A DNA stretch of 64,000 nt from Streptomyces shenzhenensis (GTDB lineage Bacteria; Actinomycetota; Actinomycetes; Streptomycetales; Streptomycetaceae), in NCBI RefSeq assembly GCF_003688995.1, contig NZ_PENI01000009.1:124001-188000 (forward strand), in the 5' to 3' direction. How positions within the stretch are numbered: the first letter of the stretch is position 1; every line of letters begins with the position of its first letter. Positions 48,220 to 56,945 of this stretch are shown in pieces. The notes under the pieces were generated by a model, which was given only the letters and a program-made list of their open reading frames with translations, had not been told where the DNA came from and searched no databases. The position numbers were made by a program, and so were the translations under genes.

Positions 48220-49617
48220 ATGAGCACCGGTCCTCGGCCCACCTGGGAGGCATGGGCGAAGTCCGTCCCCCCGCTCGCCTGCGCGAGCACCCGGGAGCCC
48301 TGCCACGACCCCGCGGCCACCGCCACCCGCCTCGCACAGGCGCGACTCGCCGACCAGTACATGGTGTACGAGACGGAAGGCGGCGTCTGGCACTTCGCGG
48401 CGGGCTCCGCCGTGAGCGTCACTGCGAACGCCACCAGCATCACCGCGCGGGCCTCCGGGCGGACCTGGACATCGCGCACCGACCAGCAACCGCTGACGGC
48501 GTTCGCCACCGCCCTGTCCGCCCTGCGCGACGAGGGCGACGGAGGCCGTCACTTCTACGGCTGGGCGGCCTTCGAGCTCTCCCACCTCCTGCACGCGGAT
48601 CCCGCGGCGGGCGGTGACCAGCCCCTGCTGCACGTGCTGATCCCGTCCGTCGAGGTGACCCTCACCGGCGACCGCACCTTGGTCCGCGCGGTGGACGAGG
48701 CATGGGCGCGCAAGGTCACCGACCTGCTCGTGGAGACACCGGCGCGGCGCGGTGCCCCCGACGAACTGCCGCCGGAGAGCACCGAGGGCGTCATCGCCGC
48801 AGGCGCCGGCGCCTACGGCCGGGCGGTGGCCCGTACGGTCGCGGACATCCGGGCGGGATTCCTGGAGAAGGCCGTGGTGTCCCGGAAGGTTCCGCTGCCC
48901 GCCGAGCCCCGCGTGGACTTCCCCGAGACCTATCTCGCGGGCCGCCGGGCCAACACCCCGGCACGCTCCTACCTGATGGACCTCGGCGGGTACCGGGCGG
49001 CCGGGTTCAGCCCCGAGACCGTCCTGGAGGTCGGCGAGGACGGACGCGTGAGCACCCAGCCGCTCGCGGGCACCCGCGCACGGGGAGCCGACCCGGTGGA
49101 GAACGAGCGCAGGCGCGTGGAACTGCTCACCGACCCCAAGGAGATACACGAACACGCTGTGTCCGTACGCCTGGCCTGGGAAGAGATGGAGGCCGTGTGC
49201 CGCCCCGGCTCCGTCGTGGTCGAGGAGTTCATGGCGGTACGGCCGCGCGGCTCGGTGCAGCACCTGGCCTCGCGGGTGACGGGCCGGCTGCGGCCCGGGA
49301 CCGGACCGTGGGCCGCGTTCGCCTCGCTCTTCCCCGCGATCACCGCCACCGGCGTCTCCAAACGTGCCGCTCTTCAGGCTCTGGCCCGCCACGAGGAAGG
49401 GGTACGGGGCTTGTACGGCGGCGCGGTGTTCCGGGGGAGCACCGGCGGCGCCCTGGACGCCGCCCTCGTCCTGCGCACCCTCATCGGCGCGGGGGACGAG
49501 GTGTGGCTGCGCGCGGGCGCCGGGGTCACCGCTCAGTCCAGCCCCGAGCGGGAGATCGAGGAGACCTGCGAGAAGCTGCGCAGCGTCGCGCCGTACCTCA
49601 GGTTCACCGAGGACTGA
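48220..49617 (+). CDS. Salicylate synthase (chorismate to salicylate)
   Basis: A 465-residue MST-family enzyme (Irp9/YbtS/MbtI type) that converts chorismate through isochorismate to salicylate and pyruvate, providing the starter for the ligase at 24.2 kb. Visible signatures: FLEKAVVSRKV, AGFSPETVLEV, STQPLAGTRARG, DPKEIHEHAVSVR, LFPAITATGVSK, LYGGAVF and VTAQSSPEREIEET, which together line the Mg/chorismate site. Length fits MbtI/Irp9, so no separate pyruvate lyase is needed. It is the last gene of the metallophore operon. Confidence 0.93.
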   Translation: MSTGPRPTWEAWAKSVPPLACASTREPCHDPAATATRLAQARLADQYMVYETEGGVWHFAAGSAVSVTANATSITARASGRTWTSRTDQQPLTAFATALSALRDEGDGGRHFYGWAAFELSHLLHADPAAGGDQPLLHVLIPSVEVTLTGDRTLVRAVDEAWARKVTDLLVETPARRGAPDELPPESTEGVIAAGAGAYGRAVARTVADIRAGFLEKAVVSRKVPLPAEPRVDFPETYLAGRRANTPARSYLMDLGGYRAAGFSPETVLEVGEDGRVSTQPLAGTRARGADPVENERRRVELLTDPKEIHEHAVSVRLAWEEMEAVCRPGSVVVEEFMAVRPRGSVQHLASRVTGRLRPGTGPWAAFASLFPAITATGVSKRAALQALARHEEGVRGLYGGAVFRGSTGGALDAALVLRTLIGAGDEVWLRAGAGVTAQSSPEREIEETCEKLRSVAPYLRFTED

Positions 49618-49737
49618 TGCGACGCCATCCGGCGCTCTCCGAAGTCCTGACCGGCCCGGACCGCACCACGGTCCGGGCCGGTCAGCACGGCTGGGAGGGC
49701 ACACCTCGGCCGTGGGTGGCATACAGGTAGGTGGCAT

Positions 49738-49778
49738 GCATACTGCCCCCGCGGCCTTCCGGCCACGGGGCAGTATGC
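49738..49778. terminator. Bidirectional hairpin ending the metallophore and azt operons
   Basis: A 12-bp perfect outer stem (GCATACTGCCCC at 49738-49749, complement at 49767-49778), a small internal loop and an inner GGCC-TTCC-GGCC stem. It lies 120 nt after the salicylate synthase and 11 nt beyond the aztD stop, between convergent operons. Confidence 0.85.
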
Positions 49779-49788
49779 GCGGTCAGTG

Positions 49789-50988
49789 TCAGTGTCCCGC
49801 GACGACGCCCGACAGCTCGTTGGTGCTCTCCGGCAGGGTCACCGATGTGATCTTCCTGCCGGTCGCCAGGTCGATGGCGTGCAGGGCCTTCTTGCCGGGC
49901 TCGGAGACATACGCGGTGTCGTCGCGGACGAACAGCGTGGGCCGGGCCTGCTGCCAGTCCAGCGGCTCCTGCCACTTGCCCACGGCCGGGATCTTCTTCT
50001 CGATCTCGCCGCTGTTCTGGTCGATGACGTGGATGGCGCCGTCGGTGCCGAGGACGAGGGCCTCGCCCTCCGGACCGCGGGCCAGCGAGCGGAAGGAGTA
50101 GCTGGTGCCCAGGTCGACCAGGCGCAGCTTCTTGTTCTCGGTGTCGATGAGGGAGACGCGGGTGGGCCGCTCCAGCTCGGCCTCCGGGTCGGTCTTGTAG
50201 TCACCCAGCAGGACCGGGGAGATGTCGCTGCCGGCCTGGTTGCCGATGCGGCCGTAGTCGTCGGGGGCGTCGACCTTGGTGAACTTGCCGTCCTGGTAGA
50301 TCAGTACGCCGTTCTCGCAGCCGACGGCGATGGCCTCGTTCCGGGCCGCCGCCTCACCGTGGACGCCGGGGCACTTCTCGTTGCGTGTGATCTCCTTGTT
50401 GTTCCGGTCCAGCACCAGCGCGCCGGTCCGCTTCTCCTCGGTGCCCAGGGTGCTGAGGAGTTCGCCGTCGGCCAGTTCGATGGCGACACCGTGGTGTGCC
50501 TCGGCGGAGGTGTAGGTGCGTCCTTCCGGCTTCCTGCCACTGCTCAGGTCGGCGGGGTCGAAGACGTTGACCTCGCCGGTGCCGTCGGTGAAGAGCACGG
50601 TCCTGCCGGCGTGACGGACGACGTGGCCGGGCTTGGCGCCCTTGTACTCGATGCCGGTGAAGGTCTGCCCGGTGGCGTCCAGGACACGGAAGCCGGTGTC
50701 GGTGGAGACGACGACGTGGTCCTCGTCGCCGGCGGGGTTGACGCGGTTGAAGCCGGACAGCTCGATGGTCCTGCTCAGCTTCAGGCTCTCGCCGTCCAGG
50801 ATGTACAGGCCGCCGTCGAAGGTGGCGACCAGCGGATCCTTGACCGCGGCGGCGGGCGTGGCGCTCGGGGTGCCCTCCGCCTTCGCGTCGGAGGAGGAGT
50901 CCTCCCCTCCGCAGGCGGTCAGCACGGTGGACACAGCCACGGCGAGTGCCGTGCCCGTGAGGGCCCTGCTGCGTATCGACTTGTTCAT
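49789..50988 (-). CDS. aztD: AztD-like zinc metallochaperone, lipoprotein
   Basis: A 399-residue exported protein with a lipoprotein signal (VSTVLTACGG, Cys near 26). The body is a seven-bladed beta-propeller-like repeat (YILDGESLKL, RVLDATG, NVFDPADL, HVIDQNSG, HAIDLATG) typical of AztD. AztD passes zinc to the binding protein AztC. The conserved HVVRH stretch is present, but the His cluster HGDHVHYY found in the paralogue at 52063-53298 is missing. AAAGGAAA precedes ATG 50988. It is the last gene of the aztB-D-C-D operon, 88 nt after aztC. Confidence 0.85.
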   Translation of the reverse strand: MNKSIRSRALTGTALAVAVSTVLTACGGEDSSSDAKAEGTPSATPAAAVKDPLVATFDGGLYILDGESLKLSRTIELSGFNRVNPAGDEDHVVVSTDTGFRVLDATGQTFTGIEYKGAKPGHVVRHAGRTVLFTDGTGEVNVFDPADLSSGRKPEGRTYTSAEAHHGVAIELADGELLSTLGTEEKRTGALVLDRNNKEITRNEKCPGVHGEAAARNEAIAVGCENGVLIYQDGKFTKVDAPDDYGRIGNQAGSDISPVLLGDYKTDPEAELERPTRVSLIDTENKKLRLVDLGTSYSFRSLARGPEGEALVLGTDGAIHVIDQNSGEIEKKIPAVGKWQEPLDWQQARPTLFVRDDTAYVSEPGKKALHAIDLATGRKITSVTLPESTNELSGVVAGH

Positions 50989-51076
50989 CGGTTTCCTTTC
51001 CGCGCCGCTCGGTGGCGGCAGTGGACACGTGACGCTTTCGGCCTGGTCGGCCGGGGTGCGTCGAGGGCTCAGGGGG

Positions 51077-52066
51077 TCAGTCGCCGGACGTGCCGGCGGT
51101 CAGTCCGTCGGTCATGGCGGTGGTGTTGGCGCGCATCATCCGCAGGTAGGTGTCGGCGCCCTCGCCCTCGGCGGTCAACGACTCCGAGTAGAGCTCGACG
51201 ACCTGAACCCGGCCGCCGAGTTCCGTGCGCAGGACCTCGGCGAGCCGTGTCGGCTGGGAGGAGTCGGCGAACACCGTGCGTACACCGGCCTGTTCCATCG
51301 CCTCGGTGAGCGACCGCAGGTCGGAGGAGCTGGGCGAGGCCAGGGTGGTGCCGCTGGGGATGACCGCGCCGATCACTCGGAATCCGAAGCGGTCGGCGAG
51401 GTAACCGAAGACGTGGTGGTTGGTCACCAGGGCGCGCCGGTCCTCGGGGATGCGGTCGAAGGACTTCTCCATCCAGGCGGTGAGGCCGGTGAGTTCGTCG
51501 CCGTAGCGGTCGGCGTTGGCGCGTATCGCGCCGGCGTCCACGCCGTCGACGTGCTCGACCACCTGGTCGGCTATCAGGCCGGCGGCCTTGCCGACCCGGT
51601 CGGGGTCGGTCCAGAAGTGCGGGTCGGGTTGTCCTTCCTCTGCGGTGGGGCCGCCGTCGTCGGCCGTCCGGAAGGTGAGCGGGTCGACCGCGTCGCCGAC
51701 CGCGAAGGTGGCGACGCCGGACTCGCGTGCCGCGGCCACGTGCCGCAGGACGTTCTCCTCCAGCCCCAGGCCGTTGTGGACCACGAGGTCGGCGCGCTCC
51801 AACTCGGCGGCCTGCACCGCCGACAGGCCGAAGGAGTGCGGATCGGCGTTGGGCTTCATCAGGACGGTGACATCGGCTTCGTCACCGACGATCTGCCGGG
51901 TGATGTCACCGAGGATGTTGGTCGTGACGACGATGCGGGGCGGATCCTCCCCGGTGGTGCAGGCGGAGGCGGCAGCGGCCGTGACGAGGGCGAGCAGGCC
52001 CACGATCAGACTGCGCAGCCGTGCCACGCCCACCCGTACTCGCTGCTTGGCCGCGCCCCGGCTCAT
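51077..52066 (-). CDS. aztC: Zinc-binding protein AztC (ZnuA-like)
   Basis: A 329-residue cluster A-I metal-binding lipoprotein (signal to SACTTG, Cys near 36). The zinc ligands of the family are recognisable: His in NADPHSFGLS, His in DPHFWTDPDR, His in VTNHHVFGYLADRFGF and Asp in TVFADSSQ. The long His-rich loop of ZnuA is absent, as in AztC proteins that rely on AztD. ATG 52066 overlaps the upstream AztD-like stop by 4 nt. Confidence 0.92.
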   Translation of the reverse strand: MSRGAAKQRVRVGVARLRSLIVGLLALVTAAAASACTTGEDPPRIVVTTNILGDITRQIVGDEADVTVLMKPNADPHSFGLSAVQAAELERADLVVHNGLGLEENVLRHVAAARESGVATFAVGDAVDPLTFRTADDGGPTAEEGQPDPHFWTDPDRVGKAAGLIADQVVEHVDGVDAGAIRANADRYGDELTGLTAWMEKSFDRIPEDRRALVTNHHVFGYLADRFGFRVIGAVIPSGTTLASPSSSDLRSLTEAMEQAGVRTVFADSSQPTRLAEVLRTELGGRVQVVELYSESLTAEGEGADTYLRMMRANTTAMTDGLTAGTSGD

Positions 52067-53298
52067 CGGCCGGTCTCCGCCATGAGGACCGGCTCGATGT
52101 CCAGGTCGAAGGAGCGCGCGACGCGCAGGTCGTCGTTGTAGTCGATCTCGAACACCTTCTTGCCGTGGGGGTCGTTGATGTAGGCGCGGCTGCGGTCGAC
52201 CTCGATGACGGGGGTGCTGTCGGCGGTGCCGACCCGGACTTCTCCGGTCAGGAGTGACTTGGTCCGTGCGAGCTGCCTCCCGGTGACGATGTCGTAGCCG
52301 TGCAGCGAGCCGTCGGCCTCCAGGACGAGCAGCGGGGAGCCCTCGCCGGCGGTGTTGGCGGCGACGACGGGCCCGGTCTCCACCCGGGTCCACGTTCGCC
52401 CGGTGACGTCCAGGACCCACACGGCGTCGTGCCCGGCCGGTGCGGTGAGGGTGTCGCTGCCGGGGCGTTGCCGGAAGTTGGTGGCCCGTTCCGCCGCCGG
52501 TACGTCCTCGTCGTAGGAGATCTTCTCGGCGGTGAAGGCACCGCCTTGCTCACGGACGAGCAGGGCGCCGTCAGCGCAGCCCAGGACGACGCCACGCCGG
52601 GTGACGGCGTCACCGCGCGGCCCCTCGCACTGCACGTCGGGGGAGGCGACGCGCTCTCCCTTCCGGTCGAGCACGACGAGCTGCGCGGTGCGGCCCTCGT
52701 CCACGAAGGCGAGCAGGTGCTCCTCGTACGGCACGACGGCACCGGAGTAGGTGCCCGCCAGCGTCCGGGAGGAGGCGATCTCGCCCTTCTCCAGCTTGCC
52801 GCGGTCGTAGAGGACGGTCCGCCCGTCCTCGTCGGTCACGGCGGTCACGACGACGTCGCTGCGCACCTGTGCCTCGCGGCCCACGGGAAGCTCGCCCACG
52901 TCGCGTATCGCCGCGCTGTAGTAGTGGACGTGGTCGCCGTGGTCCACCATCCAGGCGCCGCTGTCGAGCACGTGTGTGCCGCCGGAGGAGTGGAGGTAGC
53001 CGAACCGCCCGTCCGTGCCCAGCCGTTCGGCACCTTCCACCTGCGCCGTCCGGTGCACCTTGCCGGTGATGAGGTCGAGAACCCGGGTGTTTCCGCTGTC
53101 GGGGTCGTTGAGGAGCAGACGGGACTGCTGCTCGGCGGCCTCCTGCGCTCCCTCGACGTACCCGTGCGGAGCGGCGGACGAGGAACTCGCCCTGGGCCGC
53201 GAGTCGTTGTCCTTCTCTGCCGAGCAGCTCGTGGCGAGCGACGCGGTGAGTACCAGTGCGGCCGGGGCCCATGGCGTGATTTTTCTGCGGACGGTCAT
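52063..53298 (-). CDS. Second AztD-like zinc chaperone, with His cluster
   Basis: A 411-residue lipoprotein (ASLATSCSAE) with the same repeat fold (RVLDLITGKV, VWVLDVTG, HGYDIVTG, KVFEIDYN). It keeps a histidine-dense segment, VDHGDHVHYYSA near 117-128, of the type expected to bind zinc in AztD. It sits between aztB and aztC, 21 nt after aztB and overlapping aztC by 4 nt. Having two AztD-like proteins flank one AztC is unusual; they may divide capture and transfer roles. Confidence 0.82.
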   Translation of the reverse strand: MTVRRKITPWAPAALVLTASLATSCSAEKDNDSRPRASSSSAAPHGYVEGAQEAAEQQSRLLLNDPDSGNTRVLDLITGKVHRTAQVEGAERLGTDGRFGYLHSSGGTHVLDSGAWMVDHGDHVHYYSAAIRDVGELPVGREAQVRSDVVVTAVTDEDGRTVLYDRGKLEKGEIASSRTLAGTYSGAVVPYEEHLLAFVDEGRTAQLVVLDRKGERVASPDVQCEGPRGDAVTRRGVVLGCADGALLVREQGGAFTAEKISYDEDVPAAERATNFRQRPGSDTLTAPAGHDAVWVLDVTGRTWTRVETGPVVAANTAGEGSPLLVLEADGSLHGYDIVTGRQLARTKSLLTGEVRVGTADSTPVIEVDRSRAYINDPHGKKVFEIDYNDDLRVARSFDLDIEPVLMAETGR

Positions 53299-53319
53299 GA
53301 CGATCGCCTCAAACTTCTT

Positions 53320-54174
53320 TCAGTTGACTTCAAAAGCGGGAACGGAAGCGAGGCGCGCACGGCGACGACGGAGACCGGACACCACGTGGGAGAGGAAGAA
53401 CAGGCTCACAGCGAGCGCCGAGACGGTCGCGCCGGCAGCGGTGCCCAGATGCCAGGACAGCAGCAGTCCGCCGAACGTGGCGGCGACGCCGAGGAGCGCG
53501 GCGAGCACCATGACCCCGTGGACACTGCGCGCCCACGGCAGGGCCGCAGCCGGCGGAGCGATGAGCAGGCCGAGGACGAGGAGCGTTCCCACGATGTGGA
53601 ACGAGGCCACAATGGCCAGACCGAGCAGGCCGAGCAGCACGGCGTGGGCCAGGCGCGGACGCAGCCCCAGCGTCTGAGCCTTGCGGGAGTCGAACGCCAG
53701 GGCCAGGAAGGCGCGATGGCCGAGGACCGACACCACCAGCGCCGCGAACAGCGCCGCCGCGAGCAGGAGGAGGTCCTGCTGCCGGACGGCGAGGACGTCG
53801 CCGAACAGGAAGCCGGTCAGGTCCACGGCGAAGGACTGCGAGCGCGACACGATGATCACGCCGAGCGACAGCATGCCGACGAAGAGGAGCCCGATGCCGG
53901 TGTCCTGGGACAGCCTCGGCGCCCGGCCGAGCGCGGTGACGCCCGCCGTCATGACAGCGGCGCTGGCCACCGCGCCCACCAGCAGGTTCCCGCCGAACAA
54001 TGCGGCCAGTGCGACTCCCGGCAGCAGGCCGTGGGACATGGCGTCGCCGAGGAAGGCCATCCCTCGCAGCACCACCCAGGTGCCCGCCAGCGCACAGATC
54101 GCGGACACGAGCATCCCACCCCACAGAGCTCGCTGCACGAAGGTCGCCTCGAACGGGGCCGTCAACCATTCCAT
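53320..54174 (-). CDS. aztB: Zinc ABC transporter permease AztB (ZnuB-like)
   Basis: A 284-residue membrane permease with about eight helices. The family N-terminus MEWLTAPFEATFVQRALWGG and the LRGMAFLGDAMSHGLLPGVAL motif identify the ZnuB/AztB group. Its start codon is only 15 nt from the divergent aztA start, with a Zur box across the junction. Confidence 0.92.
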   Translation of the reverse strand: MEWLTAPFEATFVQRALWGGMLVSAICALAGTWVVLRGMAFLGDAMSHGLLPGVALAALFGGNLLVGAVASAAVMTAGVTALGRAPRLSQDTGIGLLFVGMLSLGVIIVSRSQSFAVDLTGFLFGDVLAVRQQDLLLLAAALFAALVVSVLGHRAFLALAFDSRKAQTLGLRPRLAHAVLLGLLGLAIVASFHIVGTLLVLGLLIAPPAAALPWARSVHGVMVLAALLGVAATFGGLLLSWHLGTAAGATVSALAVSLFFLSHVVSGLRRRRARLASVPAFEVN

Positions 54175-54187
54175 GCCGATGACACTA

Positions 54188-54208
54188 CAATGAAAACCAT
54201 GTTCAACA
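54188..54208. promoter_or_regulatory. Zur box between aztB and aztA
   Basis: Fifteen of the 19 fixed positions of the Streptomyces Zur consensus TCATGAAAATCATTTTCA(NN)A match. The core reads ATGAAAACCATGTTCA. It lies in the 15-bp divergent gap and extends over the first codons of aztA, so zinc-loaded Zur would block both directions. Confidence 0.85.
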
Positions 54209-54933
54209 AATCGGACCCCGCGCCCGCCGCACACCGGGAACGGACCCCTCGCGTCTGTTTCACCGAGCTGTGCGCCGGCTATCCAGGGCGGCCCGTCCTT
54301 CGGCAACTCGGTGCGGACATACCGAAGTTGGCGACGACAGTGCTTGTCGGCCCGAACGGCAGCGGCAAGTCGACCCTGCTCGGCGTGCTCGCCGGTGTGA
54401 TCCAGCCGACATCCGGCGAACTGCACCACGACGGAGCGCGGCCACCCGCGTTCGTGCCGCAGCGCGGGGCCGTCGGTGACACCCTGCCGCTCACCGTCCG
54501 GCAGACCGTGGAGATGGGGCGTTGGGGCGAGCGCGGACCGTGGCGTCGGCTGACCCGCCGGGACCGCGCGACCGTGGACGCCGCGCTCGACCGGCTCGGC
54601 ATCGGCGAGCTCGCCTCACGCCAGCTGGGAGAGCTGTCGGGCGGTCAGCGTCAACGCGCCCTCATCGCACAAGGGTTGGCGCAGGAGTCGGACCTGCTGC
54701 TTCTCGACGAGCCGACCACGGGCCTGGACCCGGAGGCGAGGGAGCGGATCGGGGCACTGCTGACGGCGCTCGTCGCCGACGGCGTGACGGTCGTCCAGGC
54801 CACACATGACCTTGAGGTCGCGCGGGCGGCGGACGTCTGCCTCCTGCTCCAGGACGGTCGCCTCGTCGGACAAGGTCACCCCGATCAGGTGCTCACGACG
54901 TCGGCGTTGGCCCGGATCTGGCAACCACTCTGA
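54190..54933 (+). CDS. aztA: Zinc ABC transporter ATPase AztA (ZnuC-like)
   Basis: A 247-residue ATPase: Walker A GPNGSGKST near 55, signature LGELSGGQRQRALIAQ, Walker B LLLDEPTTGLD and switch ATHDLEVA. ATG 54190 and ATG 54199 are both possible; both are inside the Zur box and neither has a visible ribosome binding site, so the mRNA may be leaderless. Divergent from aztB. Confidence 0.9.
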   Translation: MKTMFNKSDPAPAAHRERTPRVCFTELCAGYPGRPVLRQLGADIPKLATTVLVGPNGSGKSTLLGVLAGVIQPTSGELHHDGARPPAFVPQRGAVGDTLPLTVRQTVEMGRWGERGPWRRLTRRDRATVDAALDRLGIGELASRQLGELSGGQRQRALIAQGLAQESDLLLLDEPTTGLDPEARERIGALLTALVADGVTVVQATHDLEVARAADVCLLLQDGRLVGQGHPDQVLTTSALARIWQPL

Positions 54934-55044
54934 ATCGGCCGACCGTGAGGTGTCCCTGGGTGTGGTGCAGGAGGCGCTCGAGTTGTTCGCGCGGCGGGTG
55001 AGGCGCGGCACGTTGCGAGGTGATGACGGGTGGGGCCGTCGGGG

Positions 55045-55446
55045 TCAGTTCGTGCTGAAGACCTCGATGTCGCATTTGGCCGCGCCACTGCGTCTGATCC
55101 GCCCGTCGCTGGTGATCAGCGGAACGCCGAGGGATTCGGCGAGTGCGACGTACTGTGCGTCGTAGGCGCTCAGGTTGGCGTGGAGGGCGCGAACTCGTTC
55201 CCACAGGGCGAGGGTGTCGTGCTTGTCCAAGGGCAGCGCTGTGAAATCGGTCATGGCCTTGGTCGCCTGCTTCTCGGTGAGCTTGCCGCCGCGTTGCATC
55301 CCCAGAAGTGCCGATTGGATTTCGTAGTCGATCAGTGTGGGGGCGTAGACGGTGACAGCTTCGCCGACGCGCTTGCGGACGGCGGTTCCGGTGGCGCCGT
55401 GCTGGGTCAGGAAGATCACCAGTGCCGACGTGTCGATGACGATCAA
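55045..55446 (-). CDS. vapC: VapC-type PIN-domain toxin
   Basis: A 133-residue PIN-domain ribonuclease. The acidic site is complete: Asp in VIDTSAL (5), Glu in DYEIQSAL (near 42), Asp in SAYDAQYVAL (near 95) and Asp in LITSDGRI. It starts at TTG 55446, overlapping the antitoxin stop, which couples translation and keeps toxin below antitoxin. Confidence 0.92.
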   Translation of the reverse strand: MIVIDTSALVIFLTQHGATGTAVRKRVGEAVTVYAPTLIDYEIQSALLGMQRGGKLTEKQATKAMTDFTALPLDKHDTLALWERVRALHANLSAYDAQYVALAESLGVPLITSDGRIRRSGAAKCDIEVFSTN

Positions 55447-55673
55447 CGGCCCAGCCGCCCCTCGTCGAGTGCTGTCAGGACGTCATCGGTGGTGTACTCC
55501 GCGGCGGCTTCGCGTTCCAGCTGTGCAGCCATCTCGGTCATGGTCGGCTTGGTGGTCTCCCTGGCGATCAGTTCCTGCATATACGCCTGGAGGGACTTCC
55601 CGGCCCGGGCGGCGCGGGTCTTGAGGACGCGGACCTGGTCTTCGGGTACGTCCCGGATGGTGAGCACACTCAT
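55443..55673 (-). CDS. vapB: VapB/FitA-type ribbon-helix-helix antitoxin
   Basis: A 76-residue antitoxin. The N-terminus SVLTIRDVPEDQVRVLKTRA is a ribbon-helix-helix with the FitA-like AGKSLQAYMQELI helix. The C-terminus (EYTTDDVLTALDEGRLGR) should cap the VapC active site with its Arg. ATG 55673 is 2 nt from a palindromic operator, so it probably represses its own operon. Confidence 0.9.
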   Translation of the reverse strand: MSVLTIRDVPEDQVRVLKTRAARAGKSLQAYMQELIARETTKPTMTEMAAQLEREAAAEYTTDDVLTALDEGRLGR

Positions 55674-55675
55674 AT

Positions 55676-55710
55676 CTGCATTCTAGTGCAGAATTCTGCA
55701 TTCTGCAGAA
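55676..55710. promoter_or_regulatory. Palindromic operator of the vapBC pair
   Basis: Four TCTGCA/TGCAGA-type half sites: a perfect 14-bp palindrome TGCAGAATTCTGCA (55687-55700) followed directly by TTCTGCAGAA (55701-55710), plus a TCTGCA at 55676-55681. This repeat spacing suits two bound VapB dimers or a VapBC complex. Confidence 0.8.
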
Positions 55711-55813
55711 ACGCTGATCTGGTCGCGGCCCCGATTCGGGCCGGATGAACACCTGAGCCGGTGCGCGCGTACAGAGGTGTACCAACGCCTCAGAACAAAC
55801 CAGGAGTTGCGCC

Positions 55814-56029
55814 ATGGCACGTAAGCAGTACCTCGTCACCGGCATGAGTTGTGGGCACTGCGCCGCGAGCATCACCGAGGAAGTCATCGAAGTGCCCGGA
55901 GTCACCGAGGTGGACGTCGATGTCACGGCGGGGTCGGTCTCCGTCGGCGGCACCGACCTGGACGACGCGCGCTTGCGTGCGGCGATCGTGGAGGCGGGAT
56001 ACGAGGTCACCGGACCGGTCGCGGCCTGA
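55814..56029 (+). CDS. copZ: Copper chaperone CopZ-like HMA protein
   Basis: A 71-residue heavy-metal-associated domain with the copper site GMSCGHCAAS near residues 10-19 (CxxC). It carries cytosolic Cu(I) to an exporter such as the CopA at 61.4 kb. CAGGAG lies 7 nt upstream of ATG 55814. Monocistronic as far as visible; no CsoR gene is nearby. Confidence 0.92.
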   Translation: MARKQYLVTGMSCGHCAASITEEVIEVPGVTEVDVDVTAGSVSVGGTDLDDARLRAAIVEAGYEVTGPVAA

Positions 56030-56363
56030 CGGGCGCCGTTCCGCTCCGTCGTCCAGGAAGGCCAGGAGGTTACGGGAGTCAAGGACGGACGGGAACTATT
56101 CGACTGGCGTAGCGGACTACTAGGGTGAGCCCACTGGTTGGTGAGGCGACACGTTTGCGGTCGGCAGAGGCCGTCCCCGGCGTCGCCCCTCGCTGTCGAC
56201 CGGTGCCGGCTTGACAGGAGACCGAGCGGGCGATCAGGAGACAGGCCGATGGAGCGCATGAAGCTGCTGCCACCATCGGCCATGACTGTGGGCCCGGTTC
56301 GGTCAAGTCCTTTGCGGCGCCGCGGCATCCGCAGGCGCTGCGTCAGCCAAGGAGACAAAGCCG
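56030..56363 (+). other. Intergenic region before the DJ-1/PfpI gene
   Basis: About 330 bp without a supportable gene. A TTGACA at about 56211 and an AT-rich patch at 56095-56135 (AACTATTC, GGACTACTAGGGT) are promoter-like. The downstream gene has GGAGACAAAG before its ATG. A small frame starting at 56249 overlaps the next gene and lacks protein-like composition. Confidence 0.4.
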
Positions 56364-56945
56364 ATGCCTCTACGTGTCCAGATCCTCATGTACGACGGAG
56401 TGGAGGAGCAGGATTTCATCGGGCCGCGTGACGTTTTCGGGCACGCTGTGCAGGCGGGCGGCCAGGTAGAGACGACACTGGTGCGGCCGTCAGCTCCTGG
56501 CGAGGTGACATGTTTCTTCGGCACCAAGGTCACGGTGACGGCTGCATGGGAGCCCACCGACACGGATCTTCTGATCGTGCCGGGCGGCGGCGATCAGCTG
56601 ATCAATGATCCGGATGTCCTACGGAACCTCGTACGGGCACAGGACGCAGGAGTCGTCGTCGCCGGTGTCTGCACAGGAGTCATGGTGCTGTCCGCGGCAG
56701 GCCTGACCAAAGGCCGCCCGTGCACGACACACCACCTCGCCAAGGCCGATCTCGCCGCCCAAGGAGGCAGGGTGATCGACGCACGAGTCGTCGACGACGG
56801 GAACCTGGTGACCGCGGGCGGCGTCACCAGCGGAATCGATCTGGCGCTCTGGCTGATCACCCGCGAGTGCGGGGCATCCGTCGCCATCGGCGTCGAGTCC
56901 ATCATGGAATACGAGCAGCGCGGCACCGTCTGGCGAAGCACCTGA
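56364..56945 (+). CDS. DJ-1/PfpI-family protein
   Basis: A 193-residue class I glutamine-amidotransferase-like protein. LLIVPGGG and the nucleophile elbow AGVCTGVMVLSAAG (Cys near 100) are followed by the family GGVTSGIDLALWLI segment. This subgroup includes isonitrile hydratases and stress proteins; no HTH domain is attached. GGAG sits 9 nt before ATG 56364. Function not assignable. Confidence 0.88.
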   Translation: MPLRVQILMYDGVEEQDFIGPRDVFGHAVQAGGQVETTLVRPSAPGEVTCFFGTKVTVTAAWEPTDTDLLIVPGGGDQLINDPDVLRNLVRAQDAGVVVAGVCTGVMVLSAAGLTKGRPCTTHHLAKADLAAQGGRVIDARVVDDGNLVTAGGVTSGIDLALWLITRECGASVAIGVESIMEYEQRGTVWRST

